A DNA stretch of 64,000 nucleotides from Hemerocallis citrina. Its lineage: Eukaryota > Streptophyta > Magnoliopsida > Asparagales > Asphodelaceae. Made by a program: the position numbers and the translations under genes. The DNA is taken from positions 4,762,467 to 4,826,466 of the forward strand of contig CM030360.1 in NCBI GenBank assembly GCA_017893485.1, in the 5' to 3' direction. The notes under the pieces are model-generated. The model made no database searches. It worked only from the letters and a program-made list of their open reading frames with translations, and was not told the DNA's origin. This document shows positions 63,461 through 64,000 of this stretch, piece after piece (position 1 is the stretch's first letter; each line of letters opens with the position of its first letter).

Positions 63461-64000
63461 AGCGTTGAGAGAGGTCTTCTGAATCGCAAGACTCAGAACA
63501 TGTGCTTATTCTTCACTCTATTCACGAAGGGCCGATGGAGGGAGATTTCAACTCCTCCCGCAAAGCATTTTTCAGGGAAGTTAACTCAGTGCATAACATT
63601 CCACCTGCTAAGAGCATCGGGGTCCCAATATCTTTCTCCGATAAGGATATAGAAGGTGTCCAAACACCTCACTGTGACGCATTGGTCATAAACCTTTGCA
63701 TGGTGAATCATGCGGTACGACACATTCTGGTGGAAAACATCAGTTCGATAAACATTCTTTTCATGAACACTTTCAATGGCCTCAAGTTCTTCCGAGACCG
63801 GCTTAAGTCAGCTGGCTATACACTCAACGGATTCTCTGGTGTTCCCATTCAAGTATAAGGAATCGTCACTCGATGCGACAGCTAGAAAAGACCACGCTAT
63901 TAGAATAGAAGCACTGGATTTTATGATAGTCGATGTCAAAGCCGCATACAACGCAATATTTGGCCGTCCCGGCCTAGCAGCCTTCCATGCAGTTGCTTCT
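63461..64000 (+). pseudogene. Protease region of the third gypsy element (runs off the window)
   Basis: AFFREVNSVHNIPPAKSIGV, then PHCDALVINLCMVNHAVRHI, then LVENISSINILFMNTF (about 63730-63777) lie where the protease active site DNGSS is expected. Here the Asp is replaced by Glu and Gly by Ile, so the site is destroyed. YNAIFGRPGLAAF (about 63948-63985) is the conserved downstream motif. Sequence ends at 64000 before the RT. Confidence 0.75.

Overview
The window is nuclear DNA from a flowering plant, most likely a eudicot. It has GT-AG introns, AT-rich intergenic DNA, two recognisable plant genes and a dense, nested load of transposable elements. A 500-base run of N (21670-22169) marks an assembly gap. 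No bacterial-type features, tRNA or rRNA genes were recognised.

Layout: (1) 1-2590 holds small non-autonomous DNA elements, a short LINE remnant with a 17-bp target-site duplication, and a decayed coding-like scrap. (2) 2595-6772 is a decayed Mutator-like element with long terminal inverted repeats, ending about 140 bp before the start codon of a gene. (3) 6917-18095 carries seven exons of a leucine-rich-repeat protein gene. Its third intron holds a hAT-like element with an L1 LINE inside it. Its sixth-exon intron holds an RTE LINE, broken by a hAT-like element of the same family that itself contains a foldback MITE. The 3' exons are not visible. (4) 19040-21345 is a degenerate ~68-bp tandem repeat. 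(5) 22170-37279 is a minus-strand Ty3/gypsy element (Tat-like) with a dead RT, a hAT-like insertion in its integrase and an antisense gene whose promoter region is present three times. (6) 39960-44466 carries nine exons of an ELM1-like gene (mitochondrial fission factor, DUF1022), complete at the C-terminus but without the N-terminal exon. (7) 45180-59042 is a structurally complete but mutationally dead Ty3/gypsy element with both LTRs, a perfect 5-bp target-site duplication (GTTTA) and an antisense gene. (8) 59340-61160 looks like transferred mitochondrial DNA. (9) 61824-64000 is the start of a third gypsy element that runs off the end.

How it fits together: from memory, the LRR gene resembles Arabidopsis At5g22320 and the other gene resembles ELM1 (At5g22350). 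These are near neighbours in Arabidopsis, so the window probably shows an ancestral gene neighbourhood stretched by transposons. The most distinctive signal is shared by both large gypsy elements. Downstream of pol, each carries an opposite-strand gene with a gypsy-associated domain and coiled coils. That gene is preceded by its own TATA box and a long tandem array rich in TTGAC (W-box core) motifs. In the 22-37 kb element the array also carries CACGTG (G-box) motifs, and array plus TATA plus gene start has been triplicated.
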